From Kocuria sp. (lineage in GTDB: Bacteria; Actinomycetota; Actinomycetes; Actinomycetales; Micrococcaceae), in assembly GCF_030530945.1 (NCBI RefSeq), contig NZ_JAUMTZ010000003.1, positions 19,692-83,691 of the forward strand: 64,000 bases of DNA, read 5' to 3'. The notes under the pieces are model-generated. The model worked only from the letters and a program-made list of their open reading frames with translations. It was not told the DNA's origin and ran no database searches. A program made the translations under genes and the position numbers. This document shows, one piece after another, positions 1 to 13,330 of the stretch (within the stretch, counting starts at the first letter, position 1; the number at the start of each line of letters is the position of its first letter).

Positions 1-1
1 C

Positions 2-3682
<3,681 letters not shown>

Positions 3683-3700
3683 GTCGTTGTGGTTGACCTC

Positions 3701-3741
3701 TCACCGCAGGGGCCGGACCCGGCGTCCGGGCCCCGCGGTGA
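3701..3741 (+). terminator. rpoC terminator hairpin
   Basis: A long GC-rich inverted repeat begins 18 bases after the rpoC stop. Its arms start with tcaccgc and end with gcggtga, continuing inward through ggggccggac and gtccgggcccc around a short loop. There is one bulge and no T-tract, which is common for actinobacterial terminators. Confidence 0.8.
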
Positions 3742-3757
3742 GCGCTGAGTGACCCCC

Positions 3758-3802
3758 GGAGCCCGGGCGCGTCCTCCCCTCGGGGGACCACGCCCGGGCT
3801 CC
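3758..3802 (+). terminator. second hairpin downstream of rpoC
   Basis: A perfect 12-bp stem (ggagcccgggcg at 3758-3769 with cgcccgggctcc at 3791-3802) encloses an inner gtcc/ggac and cccc/gggg stem. Together with the preceding hairpin it makes a tandem terminator between rpoC and rpsL. The rest of the 412-base gap holds the rpsL promoter and leader. Confidence 0.7.
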
Positions 3803-3860
3803 GTCTCGTCCGGCCCGGCCCGCTACGACGACGTCGTCGGGCCCGGTCAGCGGGTCCGTC

Positions 3861-3889
3861 TTCACGTGCGGGTCCACAGCTGATATGCT
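3861..3889 (+). promoter_or_regulatory. sigma70-type promoter of the str operon
   Basis: TTCACG (3861-3866) and TATGCT (3884-3889) are separated by 17 bases, close to the housekeeping consensus. Transcription would begin near 3896 and leave a leader of about 200 bases before rpsL, in which I see no other gene. Confidence 0.65.
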
Positions 3890-4095
3890 GGGGCAGAATT
3901 GCTCGATTCCGGGCAGTTTGCAACGAGATGGCAAATCGGACTCCGTCCTGTGGTACGCACCTTGTACCTAGATGCCATCTTTAGTCATGCTCTGCACCAG
4001 GTTCTGCGTCACCCGCCGTCCTGGAGCTCCCGGGATCACCGTTCCGTCATCGGCGGGGTCGGCATCCACCGGCCGCCGCCCCAACAGGAGGCACC

Positions 4096-4470
4096 GTGCC
4101 AACTATCCAGCAACTGGTCCGCAAGGGCCGGCACTCCAAGGTCGTGAAGACCAAGGCTCCCGCGCTCAAGGGCAACCCCATGAAGCGCGGCGTCTGCACC
4201 CGCGTGTTCACCACCACCCCCAAGAAGCCGAACTCGGCGCTGCGCAAGGTTGCCCGCGTGAAGCTCAACGGTGGCGTGGAGGTTACGGCCTACATCCCCG
4301 GCGAGGGCCACAACCTCCAGGAGCACTCCATCGTGCTCGTGCGCGGCGGTCGCGTGAAAGACCTGCCGGGTGTCCGCTACAAGATCGTGCGCGGCGCCCT
4401 CGACACCCAGGGTGTCAAGGGCCGCCAGCAGGCCCGCTCCCGCTACGGCGCCAAGAAGGAGAAGAAGTAA
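4096..4470 (+). CDS. rpsL: 30S ribosomal protein S12
   Basis: S12 lies at the decoding centre of the 30S subunit. The 124-residue product has the family's usual length and the [11 protein letters not shown] and [12 protein letters not shown] segments. Both lysines where streptomycin-resistance substitutions usually fall are the wild-type residue, so no rpsL-type resistance is predicted. The start is GTG, preceded by a good aggaggc ribosome binding site. The stop overlaps the rpsG ATG by one base (TAATG), indicating translational coupling. First gene of the str operon. Confidence 0.98.
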
Positions 4471-4940
4471 TGCCTCGTAAAGGTCCCGCTCCCAAGCGCC
4501 CCCTGGTCGTCGATCCCGTCTACGGCTCGCCCGTGGTCACGCAGCTGATCAACAAGGTCCTGCAGGACGGCAAGAAGTCCACCGCCGAGCGCATCGTCTA
4601 CGGTGCTCTCGAGGGTGTGCGCAACAAGACCAACTCCGATCCCGTGGCCACCCTGAAGAAGGCCCTCGAGAACGTGAAGCCGGCCCTCGAGGTCCGCTCC
4701 CGTCGCGTGGGCGGTGCCACCTACCAGGTGCCGGTCGAGGTCAAGGCCGGTCGCGCGCAGGCCCTGTCCCTGCGCTGGCTCGTGGGCTACTCCAAGGCCC
4801 GCCGTGAGAACACCATGACCGAGCGTCTGCAGAACGAGATCCTGGACGCGTCCAACGGTCTCGGTGCCGCTGTGAAGCGCCGCGAGGACACTCACAAGAT
4901 GGCCGAATCCAACAAGGCCTTCGCCCACTACCGCTGGTAA
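4470..4940 (+). CDS. rpsG: 30S ribosomal protein S7
   Basis: S7 nucleates assembly of the 3' domain of 16S rRNA and in many bacteria is the translational repressor of the str operon. The product has 156 residues, beginning [11 protein letters not shown] and ending AHYRW, the normal length for the family. The ATG shares its A with the rpsL stop codon. An in-frame extension reaches far upstream, but it runs through rpsL in another frame and is not real. Confidence 0.98.
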   Translation: MPRKGPAPKRPLVVDPVYGSPVVTQLINKVLQDGKKSTAERIVYGALEGVRNKTNSDPVATLKKALENVKPALEVRSRRVGGATYQVPVEVKAGRAQALSLRWLVGYSKARRENTMTERLQNEILDASNGLGAAVKRREDTHKMAESNKAFAHYRW

Positions 4941-4954
4941 AATTGGGCAGCCCC

Positions 4955-4981
4955 GTCGGCCCCGCCCAGAGCGGGGCCGAC
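4955..4981 (+). other. hairpin between rpsG and fusA
   Basis: A perfect 11-bp stem (gtcggccccgc at 4955-4965 with gcggggccgac at 4971-4981) closes a 5-base loop inside the str operon, 38 bases before the fusA start. It has no T-tract. It may be a processing site, an S7-binding structure or a partial attenuator. Confidence 0.5.
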
Positions 4982-5018
4982 ACCGGGCCCGGCACCACCT
5001 TTTACGAAGGGAACCATC

Positions 5019-7133
5019 GTGGCACTCGACGTGCTTACCGACCTCAAGAAGGTCCGCAACATCGGCATCATGGCTCACATCGATGCCGGTAAGACCACGA
5101 CCACCGAACGAATCCTGTTCTACACGGGCATCAACCACAAGCTCGGCGAGACGCACGACGGTGCCTCCACGATGGACTGGATGGCGCAGGAGCAGGAACG
5201 CGGCATCACCATCACCTCCGCCGCGACCTCGTGCTACTGGCACGACTACCAGATCAACATCATCGACACCCCGGGCCACGTGGACTTCACGGTCGAGGTC
5301 GAGCGCTCCCTGCGCGTGCTCGACGGCGCCGTGGCGGTCTTCGACGGCAAGGAGGGCGTGGAGCCCCAGTCCGAGACAGTGTGGCGTCAGGCGGACAAGT
5401 ACGAGGTCCCCCGCATCTGCTTCGTCAACAAGATGGACAAGCTCGGCGCGGACTTCTACTTCACCGTGGACACCATCAAGTCCCGTCTGGGTGCCACCCC
5501 GCTGGTTCTGCAGCTGCCCATCGGTGCCGAGAACGACTTCGTGGGCGTCATCGACCTGGTCACCATGAAGGCACTGGTCTGGGAGGGCGACTCCAAGGGC
5601 GACGTCTCCCTGGGTGCCAAGTACGAGACCCGCGAGATCCCCGAGGACCTCCAGGACCGCGCCGCGGAGTACCGCAACCAGCTGGTCGAGGCCGTCGCCG
5701 AGTCCGACGACGACCTCATGGAGAAGTACCTCGGCGGCGAAGAGCTCACCGAGGACGAGATCAAGATGGGCGTGCGCAAGCTCACCATCTCCTCGGCCGC
5801 GTACCCCGTGCTGTGCGGCTCCGCGTTCAAGAACCGCGGTGTGCAGCCCATGCTCGACGCCGTGGTGGACTACCTGCCCTCCCCGCTGGACGTGGAGGAC
5901 GTGCAGGGCCACTCCGTCAACGACGAGGAAGAGGTGCTCACCCGCACCGCCGACGCCAACGGCCCCTTCGCGGCCCTGGCGTTCAAGGTCGCGGCGCACC
6001 CGTTCTACGGCCAGCTGACCTACATCCGCGTGTACTCCGGCAAGGCCAAGGCCGGCGAGCAGGTGCTGAACTCCACCAAGGGCAAGCGCGAGCGCATCGG
6101 CAAGCTCTTCCAGATGCACTCCAACAAGGAGAACCCGGTGGAGGAGATCTCCGCCGGTCACATCTACGCCGCGATCGGGCTCAAGGACACCACCACGGGC
6201 GACACCCTGTGCGATCCCTCGAACCCCATCGTGCTGGAGTCCATGAGCTTCCCGAAGCCCGTGATCTTCGTGGCCATCGAGCCCAAGACCAAGGGTGACC
6301 AGGAGAAGCTCTCCACCGCCATCCAGAAGCTCTCCGCCGAGGACCCCACCTTCACGGTGTCCCTGAACGACGAGACCGGCCAGACCGAGATCGGCGGCAT
6401 GGGCGAGCTGCACCTGGACATCCTGGTGGACCGCATGAAGCGCGAGTTCAAGGTCGAGGCCAACGTGGGCAAGCCCCAGGTGGCCTACCGCGAGACGATC
6501 AAGAAGGCCGTCGAGAAGGTCGACTACACCCACAAGAAGCAGACCGGCGGTTCCGGCCAGTTCGCCAAGGTGCAGGTCTCCTTCGAGCCGCTGCCCCTGG
6601 ACGCCGAGGAGCTGTACGAGTTCGACAACGCCGTGACCGGTGGTCGCGTGCCGCGCGAGTACATCCCCTCCGTGGACCACGGCATCCAGGACGCCATGCA
6701 GCTGGGCATCCTCGCCGGGTACCCGGTGGTGGGCGTGAAGGCCACCCTGATCGACGGTGCGTACCACGACGTCGACTCCTCGGAGATGGCGTTCAAGATC
6801 GCCGGCTCCATGGTGTTCAAGGAGGGCGCGCGCCGCGCGAACCCGGTGCTGCTCGAGCCGCTCATGGCGGTCGAGGTGCGCACGCCGGAGGAGTACATGG
6901 GCGACGTCATCGGCGACCTGAACTCCCGTCGCGGCCAGATCCAGTCCATGGAGGACGTCACGGGCGTGAAGCTCGTGCAGGCGCTGGTGCCCCTGTCCGA
7001 GATGTTCGGCTACATCGGCGACCTGCGTTCCAAGACCCAGGGACGTGCCGTGTACTCGATGCAGTTCGACAGCTACTCGGAGGTCCCCAAGGCCGTGGCC
7101 GAGGAGATCATCCAGAAGAACCGCGGCGAGTGA
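5019..7133 (+). CDS. fusA: Translation elongation factor G
   Basis: EF-G is the GTPase that drives ribosomal translocation and, with RRF, ribosome recycling. The product has 704 residues. The GTPase domain shows all motifs near the N-terminus: AHIDAGKTTTTERIL (P-loop), RGITITSAAT (switch I), DTPGHVDF (G3) and NKMDK (G4). Domains II-V follow at normal length. The start is GTG, preceded by a gaaggga ribosome binding site. Third gene of the str operon, followed by a short UUCG hairpin and then tuf. Confidence 0.98.
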   Translation: MALDVLTDLKKVRNIGIMAHIDAGKTTTTERILFYTGINHKLGETHDGASTMDWMAQEQERGITITSAATSCYWHDYQINIIDTPGHVDFTVEVERSLRVLDGAVAVFDGKEGVEPQSETVWRQADKYEVPRICFVNKMDKLGADFYFTVDTIKSRLGATPLVLQLPIGAENDFVGVIDLVTMKALVWEGDSKGDVSLGAKYETREIPEDLQDRAAEYRNQLVEAVAESDDDLMEKYLGGEELTEDEIKMGVRKLTISSAAYPVLCGSAFKNRGVQPMLDAVVDYLPSPLDVEDVQGHSVNDEEEVLTRTADANGPFAALAFKVAAHPFYGQLTYIRVYSGKAKAGEQVLNSTKGKRERIGKLFQMHSNKENPVEEISAGHIYAAIGLKDTTTGDTLCDPSNPIVLESMSFPKPVIFVAIEPKTKGDQEKLSTAIQKLSAEDPTFTVSLNDETGQTEIGGMGELHLDILVDRMKREFKVEANVGKPQVAYRETIKKAVEKVDYTHKKQTGGSGQFAKVQVSFEPLPLDAEELYEFDNAVTGGRVPREYIPSVDHGIQDAMQLGILAGYPVVGVKATLIDGAYHDVDSSEMAFKIAGSMVFKEGARRANPVLLEPLMAVEVRTPEEYMGDVIGDLNSRRGQIQSMEDVTGVKLVQALVPLSEMFGYIGDLRSKTQGRAVYSMQFDSYSEVPKAVAEEIIQKNRGE

Positions 7134-7137
7134 GCCC

Positions 7138-7153
7138 CCGGGGTTCGCCCCGG
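7138..7153 (+). terminator. small UUCG-tetraloop hairpin after fusA
   Basis: ccgggg (7138-7143), ttcg loop, ccccgg (7148-7153), followed by an AT-rich stretch. The stem is only 6 bp, but UUCG loops are unusually stable. It probably reduces read-through or protects the fusA 3' end, allowing tuf to be expressed separately. Confidence 0.5.
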
Positions 7154-7180
7154 AATTTCAGTAAATTCGTAATCCAGAAG

Positions 7181-7186
7181 TAGACT
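7181..7186 (+). promoter_or_regulatory. candidate -10 box for tuf
   Basis: TAGACT lies 105 bases before the tuf start in a locally AT-richer stretch. No convincing -35 is present at 16-18 bases, so this rests on the -10 alone. A separate tuf promoter would fit the high demand for EF-Tu. Confidence 0.35.
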
Positions 7187-7291
7187 TGCACAGGTTTCGA
7201 CACGCTCAGCGCCGACGCGCTGCGGTCCCCAGGCTCCGTGGTCCGGAGCAGTCGAGCAAGTCTCACCTCAATGTTCTAGGAGGAACACACC

Positions 7292-8482
<1,191 letters not shown>

Positions 8483-8520
8483 GTGCCGATGATCCGGTGA
8501 GGCGTTGAGCCTCGCCGCAT

Positions 8521-8558
8521 CGAAGCCCCGCGCGTCCACTGTGGCGTGCGGGGCTTCG
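8521..8558 (+). terminator. tuf / str operon terminator
   Basis: An 11-bp perfect outer stem, cgaagccccgc (8521-8531) with gcggggcttcg (8548-8558), plus inner complementarity, lies 38 bases after the tuf stop. It ends the str operon. Confidence 0.8.
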
Positions 8559-8620
8559 TCGTACCCGGCGTGCACCACGACTCGGAGGGCCGGCGCGGTG
8601 GGGGAGGACTCCCGCCCTGT

Positions 8621-8649
8621 TTGCACCCTGGTGCATCCTCTGGCAGAAT
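8621..8649 (+). promoter_or_regulatory. promoter of the S10 operon
   Basis: TTGCAC (8621-8626) and CAGAAT (8644-8649) are exactly 17 bases apart. The predicted start near 8656 leaves a leader of roughly 345 bases before rpsJ. Confidence 0.7.
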
Positions 8650-8655
8650 GGTCGC

Positions 8656-8999
8656 TGTTGTTCGCTCGGCGGTGCGAGAAATCGCGCCCCCAGGACGGAC
8701 GTCGGAACCACGGCGAGAACCGGGTGCAGAGCAGGTGCGCAGCCGAAGCAAGCGCCATGGGCTCCGCACGGCGCGACCGCACCGCGGACAACCACTTTCA
8801 CCGGCACCGGGTCACTGTGTGGACTCGGCCGCGTCGCCACTGCGCGACACGCCCGAGTTCGGGTGCCGGAGCCCCGGCAGGGTGAGGAACCCGGAACACC
8901 TCCGGATTCAGCCTGTGCGAGGTGGCGTGGACCACGCCGAACACAAGGAGTCACGGACTCCATACAGGGAAGTACTTGAAGAAAGAGAGTCACGACGCC
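8656..8999 (+). other. long 5' leader of the S10 operon
   Basis: About 345 untranslated bases lie between the predicted S10 promoter and rpsJ. Open frames through it have no family resemblance. Long S10 leaders in other bacteria bind L4 to control the operon. I cannot show an L4 site here, only that the space and potential for folding exist. Confidence 0.35.
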
Positions 9000-9308
9000 A
9001 TGGCGGGACAAAAAATCCGCATCCGGCTGAAGTCCTATGACCACGAGGTCATCGACGTCTCGGCCCGGAAGATCGTTGAGACGGTGACGCGCGCAGGTGC
9101 CACGGTGGTGGGACCCGTTCCGCTGCCCACCGAGAAGAATGTGTACTGCGTGATCCGCTCGCCGCACAAGTACAAGGACAGCCGTGAGCACTTCGAGATG
9201 CGCACGCACAAGCGGCTGATCGACATCATCGACCCCACGCCCAAGGCCGTCGACTCGCTCATGCGTCTCGACCTGCCCGCTGACGTGAACATCGAAATCA
9301 AGCTGTAA
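9000..9308 (+). CDS. rpsJ: 30S ribosomal protein S10
   Basis: S10 is part of the 30S head and in other bacteria also pairs with NusB in antitermination. The product has 102 residues, beginning [16 protein letters not shown] and containing the family segment [20 protein letters not shown]. The ATG at 9000 was chosen over an upstream in-frame start at 8922, because the upstream residues are unlike S10. First gene of an eleven-gene S10 operon. Confidence 0.97.
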
Positions 9309-9324
9309 AAAGGATCGCACCCCA

Positions 9325-9981
9325 ATGACTACCACTTTCGAACGCCAGGTGAAGGGCCTGCTGGGCACCAAGCTCGGCATGACCCAGGTCTGGGACGAGA
9401 ACGGGAAGTTCGTGCCGGTGACCGTGGTCAAGGCCGACTCCAACGTCGTGACGCAGCTGCGCAACGAGGACAAGGACGGCTACAACGCCGTGCAGATCGG
9501 CTTCGGTGCGATCGATCCCCGCAAGGTGACCAAGCCCCTGGCCGGTCACTTCGCCGCTGCCGGCGTGACGCCCCGCCGCCACGTCGTCGAACTGCGTACT
9601 TCCGACGCCGCCGCCTACGAGCTCGGGCAGGAACTGTCCGTCGAGCTCTTCGAGGCTGGCTCCAAGGTCGACGTGGTCGGCACCACCAAGGGCAAGGGCA
9701 CCGCCGGTGTCATGAAGCGTCACGGCTTCTCCGGCGTGGGCGCCTCCCACGGTGCGCACAAGAACCACCGCAAGCCGGGTTCCATCGGCGGCGCGTCGTA
9801 CCCCGCTCGCGTGTTCAAGGGCATGCGCATGGCCGGTCGGATGGGCAACGCCCGTCACACCACCATGAACCTGACCGTGCACGCGGTTGACGCCGAGAAC
9901 TCCCTGCTGCTCATCAAGGGTGCCCTGCCGGGCCCCAAGGGTTCGGTCGTCCTCGTCCGTTCCACCGTGAAGGGAGCTTGA
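9325..9981 (+). CDS. rplC: 50S ribosomal protein L3
   Basis: L3 is an early 50S assembly protein whose loop approaches the peptidyl transferase centre. The product has 218 residues and the segments GLLGTKLGMTQVWDE and GASHGAHKNHRKPGSIG (central loop, with the glutamine methylated in E. coli replaced by alternatives here). It begins 16 bases after rpsJ behind an aaggatc site. Its end lies 5 bases before the rplD ATG. Confidence 0.98.
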   Translation: MTTTFERQVKGLLGTKLGMTQVWDENGKFVPVTVVKADSNVVTQLRNEDKDGYNAVQIGFGAIDPRKVTKPLAGHFAAAGVTPRRHVVELRTSDAAAYELGQELSVELFEAGSKVDVVGTTKGKGTAGVMKRHGFSGVGASHGAHKNHRKPGSIGGASYPARVFKGMRMAGRMGNARHTTMNLTVHAVDAENSLLLIKGALPGPKGSVVLVRSTVKGA

Positions 9982-9986
9982 TACCC

Positions 9987-10607
9987 ATGGCAACTGAAAC
10001 CGTCAACGTCGAGCTGCCCGCTGAGATCTTCGACGCGCAGACCAATGTGGCGCTGCTGCACCAGGTCGTCGTCGCGCAGCTGGCCGCCGCCCGTCAGGGC
10101 ACGCACAAGACCAAGACCCGCGCCGAGGTCTCCGGCGCCGGCCGCAAGCCGTTCAAGCAGAAGGGCACCGGCCGGGCTCGTCAGGGCTCCATCCGCGCCC
10201 CTCACATGACCGGTGGTGGCGTGGTGCACGGCCCCACGCCGCGTGACTACTCCCAGCGCACGCCCAAGAAGATGAAGGCGGCTGCCCTGCGCGGTGCCCT
10301 CTCCGACCGGGCCCGCAACGGCCGCATCCACGTGGTCGCCGAGCTGGGTGGCTCGCAGCCGTCCACCAAGGCCGCCAAGGAGGCGCTGCGCTCGATCTCC
10401 GAGCGCAAGAACCTGCTGGTCGTGCTGGGCCGCGGCGAGGACAACGCCGCGCTGTCCGTGCGCAACCTGGTGAACGTGCACGCGGTGTACGCCGATCAGC
10501 TCAACACGTACGACGTGCTGGTCTCGGACGACGTGGTCTTCACCAAGGCCGCCTACGACTCGTTCGTCGCAGCCGCGTCCGGTAGCAAGCAGGAGGACGC
10601 CAAGTGA
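9987..10607 (+). CDS. rplD: 50S ribosomal protein L4
   Basis: L4 lines the exit tunnel and in E. coli represses the S10 operon. The product has 206 residues, beginning MATETVNVELPAEIF and containing KPFKQKGTGRARQGSIRAP, the conserved tunnel loop. I use the ATG at 9987, with agggag at 9971-9976 correctly spaced. A TTG at 9978 would overlap the rplC stop and has no better support. The stop overlaps the rplW GTG by four bases. Confidence 0.97.
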   Translation: MATETVNVELPAEIFDAQTNVALLHQVVVAQLAAARQGTHKTKTRAEVSGAGRKPFKQKGTGRARQGSIRAPHMTGGGVVHGPTPRDYSQRTPKKMKAAALRGALSDRARNGRIHVVAELGGSQPSTKAAKEALRSISERKNLLVVLGRGEDNAALSVRNLVNVHAVYADQLNTYDVLVSDDVVFTKAAYDSFVAAASGSKQEDAK

Positions 10608-10909
10608 GCGCCATCTACAACAAGGACCCGCGCGACGTCATCATCCGTCCCGTGGTCTCCGAGAAGTCCTACGGCCTGATCGACGAGGGCAAATACACCT
10701 TCCAGGTGGACCCCTCGGCGAACAAGACCGAGATCAAGTACGCGATCGAGCAGATCTTCGGCGTGAAGGTCGCGTCCATCAACACTCTCAACCGACCCGG
10801 CAAGCGCAAGCGCACTCGCTTCGGCTGGGGACAGCGGAAGGCCACCAAGCGTGCCGTCGTGTCCCTTCGGGAAGGCTCCATCGACATCTTCGGCGGTCCG
10901 CTCTCCTGA
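10604..10909 (+). CDS. rplW: 50S ribosomal protein L23
   Basis: L23 sits at the tunnel exit and docks trigger factor and SRP. The product has 101 residues, including PVVSEKSYGLIDEGKYTF and NTLNRPGKRKRTRFGWGQR, typical of the family. The GTG start overlaps the rplD stop (GTGA), so the two are translationally coupled. Confidence 0.97.
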   Translation: MSAIYNKDPRDVIIRPVVSEKSYGLIDEGKYTFQVDPSANKTEIKYAIEQIFGVKVASINTLNRPGKRKRTRFGWGQRKATKRAVVSLREGSIDIFGGPLS

Positions 10910-10940
10910 GCGGAGACCACTTTAACGAGGAACTCAAAAC

Positions 10941-11780
10941 ATGGCTATCCGTAAGCACAAGCCGACAACCCCGGGCCGTCGTGGCTCGTCGGTTGCGGAC
11001 TTCGTAGAAATCACGCGCACCACACCCGAGAAGTCCCTGGTGCGTCCGCTGCCCAAGAAGGGCGGGCGCAACAACACGGGCCGCATCACCACCCGTCACA
11101 AGGGCGGTGGGCACAAGCGCCAGTACCGCGTGATCGACTTCCGTCGTCACGACAAGGACGGTGTGGACGCCAAGGTCGCGCACATCGAGTACGACCCGAA
11201 CCGCACCGCGCGCATCGCGCTGCTGCACTACGTGGACGGCACCAAGCGCTACATCATCGCGCCCAACCGCCTGAAGCAGGGCGACGTGGTGGAGTCCGGC
11301 CCCAACGCGGACATCAAGCCGGGCAACAACCTCCCGCTGCGCAACATCCCCGTGGGCACCGTGCTCCACGCCGTGGAGCTGCGCCCGGGCGGCGGCGCCA
11401 AGCTCGCCCGTTCCGCCGGTGCCTCCGTGCAGCTGGTGGCCCGCGAGGGCAAGTACGGCCAGCTGCGCCTGCCCTCCGGTGAGATCCGCAACGTGGACGT
11501 GCGCTGCCGCGCGACCATCGGCGAGGTCGGCAACGCCGAGCAGTCGAACATCAACTGGGGCAAGGCCGGCCGCAACCGCTGGAAGGGCATCCGCCCGACC
11601 GTCCGCGGCGTCGTGATGAACCCGGTGGACCACCCCCACGGTGGTGGTGAGGGCAAGACCTCCGGTGGACGTCACCCGGTCAACCCCAATGGCAAGCCCG
11701 AGGGACGCACCCGTCGCCCCAACAAGGAAAGCGACAAGCTCATCGTGCGTCGTCGCCGTACCGGCAAGAACAAGCGCTAA
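10941..11780 (+). CDS. rplB: 50S ribosomal protein L2
   Basis: L2 is a core 50S protein needed for subunit association and peptidyl transferase assembly. The product has 279 residues. The C-terminal segment PVDHPHGGGEGKTSGGRHPVNP carries the conserved histidine near the catalytic centre. The ATG follows an acgagga ribosome binding site. The gene is at the expected place between L23 and S19. Confidence 0.98.
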   Translation: MAIRKHKPTTPGRRGSSVADFVEITRTTPEKSLVRPLPKKGGRNNTGRITTRHKGGGHKRQYRVIDFRRHDKDGVDAKVAHIEYDPNRTARIALLHYVDGTKRYIIAPNRLKQGDVVESGPNADIKPGNNLPLRNIPVGTVLHAVELRPGGGAKLARSAGASVQLVAREGKYGQLRLPSGEIRNVDVRCRATIGEVGNAEQSNINWGKAGRNRWKGIRPTVRGVVMNPVDHPHGGGEGKTSGGRHPVNPNGKPEGRTRRPNKESDKLIVRRRRTGKNKR

Positions 11781-11792
11781 GGAGCCTGACTA

Positions 11793-12074
11793 ATGCCACG
11801 CAGCCTCAAGAAGGGCCCTTTCGTTGATCAGCACCTCTTCGTGAAGGTCGCCAGGGAGAACGAGAAGGGCACCAAGAACGTCATCAAGACGTGGTCCCGC
11901 CGCTCGATGATCATCCCCGACATGCTCGGCCACACGATCGCCGTGCACGACGGACGCAAGCACGTTCCGGTCTTCATCACGGAGTCGATGGTCGGCCACA
12001 AGCTCGGCGAATTCGCTCCCACCCGCACGTTCCGCGGCCATGTGAAGGACGACAAGAAGGGCAAGCGTCGCTGA
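11793..12074 (+). CDS. rpsS: 30S ribosomal protein S19
   Basis: S19 is in the 30S head and forms the A-site finger bridge with S13. The product has 93 residues, starting MPRSLKKGPFVDQHLF and carrying VGHKLGEFAPTRTFRGH. Length and motifs are standard. It starts 12 bases after rplB, with aagga overlapping the rplB stop region. Confidence 0.98.
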   Translation: MPRSLKKGPFVDQHLFVKVARENEKGTKNVIKTWSRRSMIIPDMLGHTIAVHDGRKHVPVFITESMVGHKLGEFAPTRTFRGHVKDDKKGKRR

Positions 12075-12127
12075 CCCCACGGGGTGAGCACGTTGCACTT
12101 CTTCGACAAGACGAGAGAAGGAAAGCA

Positions 12128-12493
12128 ATGGAAGCCAAGGCATCTGCGCGCTACATCCGCGTGACGCCTATGAAGGCCCGGCGCGTCGTCAACCTGATTC
12201 GTGGCCAGCAGGCGAATGAGGCATTGGCGATTCTGAAGTTTGCCCCCCAGGCAGCTTCGGAGCCGGTGTTCAAGGTTCTCGAATCCGCCGTGGCCAACGC
12301 CCGGCAGAAGGCCGATCGTGACGGCCTCGCGTTCAAGCCGGAGGACCTCGTGGTCTCTGCGGCCTTCGTGGACGAGGGACCCACCATGAAGCGGTTCCAG
12401 CCGCGTGCCCAGGGCCGTGCGTACCGCATCAACAAGCGCACGAGCCACGTGACCGTGGTCGTGGCGACCCCGGAGAAGGAGGAGGTCCGCTAA
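12128..12493 (+). CDS. rplV: 50S ribosomal protein L22
   Basis: L22 lines the exit tunnel opposite L4. The product has 121 residues, beginning MEAKASARYIRVTPMKARRVV, with the tunnel beta-hairpin FVDEGPTMKRFQPRAQGRAY. I start at the ATG at 12128, behind gagaaggaaag; the frame stays open upstream into rpsS but only as a shadow. The rpsC GTG follows directly after the stop. Confidence 0.97.
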   Translation: MEAKASARYIRVTPMKARRVVNLIRGQQANEALAILKFAPQAASEPVFKVLESAVANARQKADRDGLAFKPEDLVVSAAFVDEGPTMKRFQPRAQGRAYRINKRTSHVTVVVATPEKEEVR

Positions 12494-13330
12494 GTGGGAC
12501 AGAAAATCAACCCCAACGGATTCCGTCTGGGCATCACCACCGACCACGTCTCGCACTGGTACTCCGACTCGCACCAGAAGGGTCAGCAGTACAAGGACTA
12601 CATCCGCGAGGACGTGAAGATCCGCGAGCTCATGTCCAAGGGCATGGACCGCGCCGGCATCTCCAAGGTCGAGATCGAGCGCACCCGTGACCGTGTCCGC
12701 GTGGACATCCACACGGCGCGTCCGGGCATCGTCATCGGTCGCCGCGGCGCCGAGGCCGACCGCATCCGCGGTGAGCTCGAAAAGCTCACCGGCAAGCAGA
12801 TCCAGCTGAACATCCTCGAGGTCAAGAACCCCGAGATCGACGCTCAGCTGGTGGCGCAGGGTGTCGCCGAGCAGCTCGCCTCCCGCGTGGCGTTCCGCCG
12901 CGCCATGAAGAAGGCCATCCAGTCCGCGCAGCGCGCGGGCGCCAAGGGCATCCGCATCCAGTGCGCCGGCCGCCTGGGCGGCGCCGAGATGTCCCGCTCG
13001 GAGTTCTACCGCGAAGGCCGTGTGCCCCTGCACACCCTGCGCGCGAACATCGACTACGGCTTCTTCGAGGCGAAGACCACCTTCGGCCGCATCGGTGTGA
13101 AGGTCTGGGTCTACAAGGGCGATCTCACCGACAAGGAACTGGCCGCCCAGCAGGCCGCTGCTCCGTCCTCGCGCGGGCGCAACGACCGTCGCGGTGGCGG
13201 CGGAGGCGGCGAGCGTCGTCGTCGCCCGAATGATCGTAACGACCGTGGCGGACGCCGTGAGCGCGACTCCGCCGCTGCCCCGCAGCAGAGCACCGCTGCG
13301 GAGGCGACCAACGCAGAGGGTGGTAAGTAA
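12494..13330 (+). CDS. rpsC: 30S ribosomal protein S3, extended C-terminus
   Basis: S3 is at the mRNA entry pore of the 30S subunit. The product has 278 residues. The KH domain (around residues 40-110, with VRVDIHTARPGIVIGRRG) and the C-terminal S3 domain are intact. After about residue 213 there is an Arg/Gly/Asp-rich tail (RNDRRGGGGGGERRRRPND and following), longer than in E. coli and likely disordered, as in many Actinobacteria. The GTG start abuts the rplV stop behind ggaggtcc. Confidence 0.98.
   Translation: MGQKINPNGFRLGITTDHVSHWYSDSHQKGQQYKDYIREDVKIRELMSKGMDRAGISKVEIERTRDRVRVDIHTARPGIVIGRRGAEADRIRGELEKLTGKQIQLNILEVKNPEIDAQLVAQGVAEQLASRVAFRRAMKKAIQSAQRAGAKGIRIQCAGRLGGAEMSRSEFYREGRVPLHTLRANIDYGFFEAKTTFGRIGVKVWVYKGDLTDKELAAQQAAAPSSRGRNDRRGGGGGGERRRRPNDRNDRGGRRERDSAAAPQQSTAAEATNAEGGK

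Noticed and set aside
4443..6767. A minus-strand open frame of 774 codons opposite rpsG and fusA
   Set aside because: Antisense shadow of strongly conserved genes.
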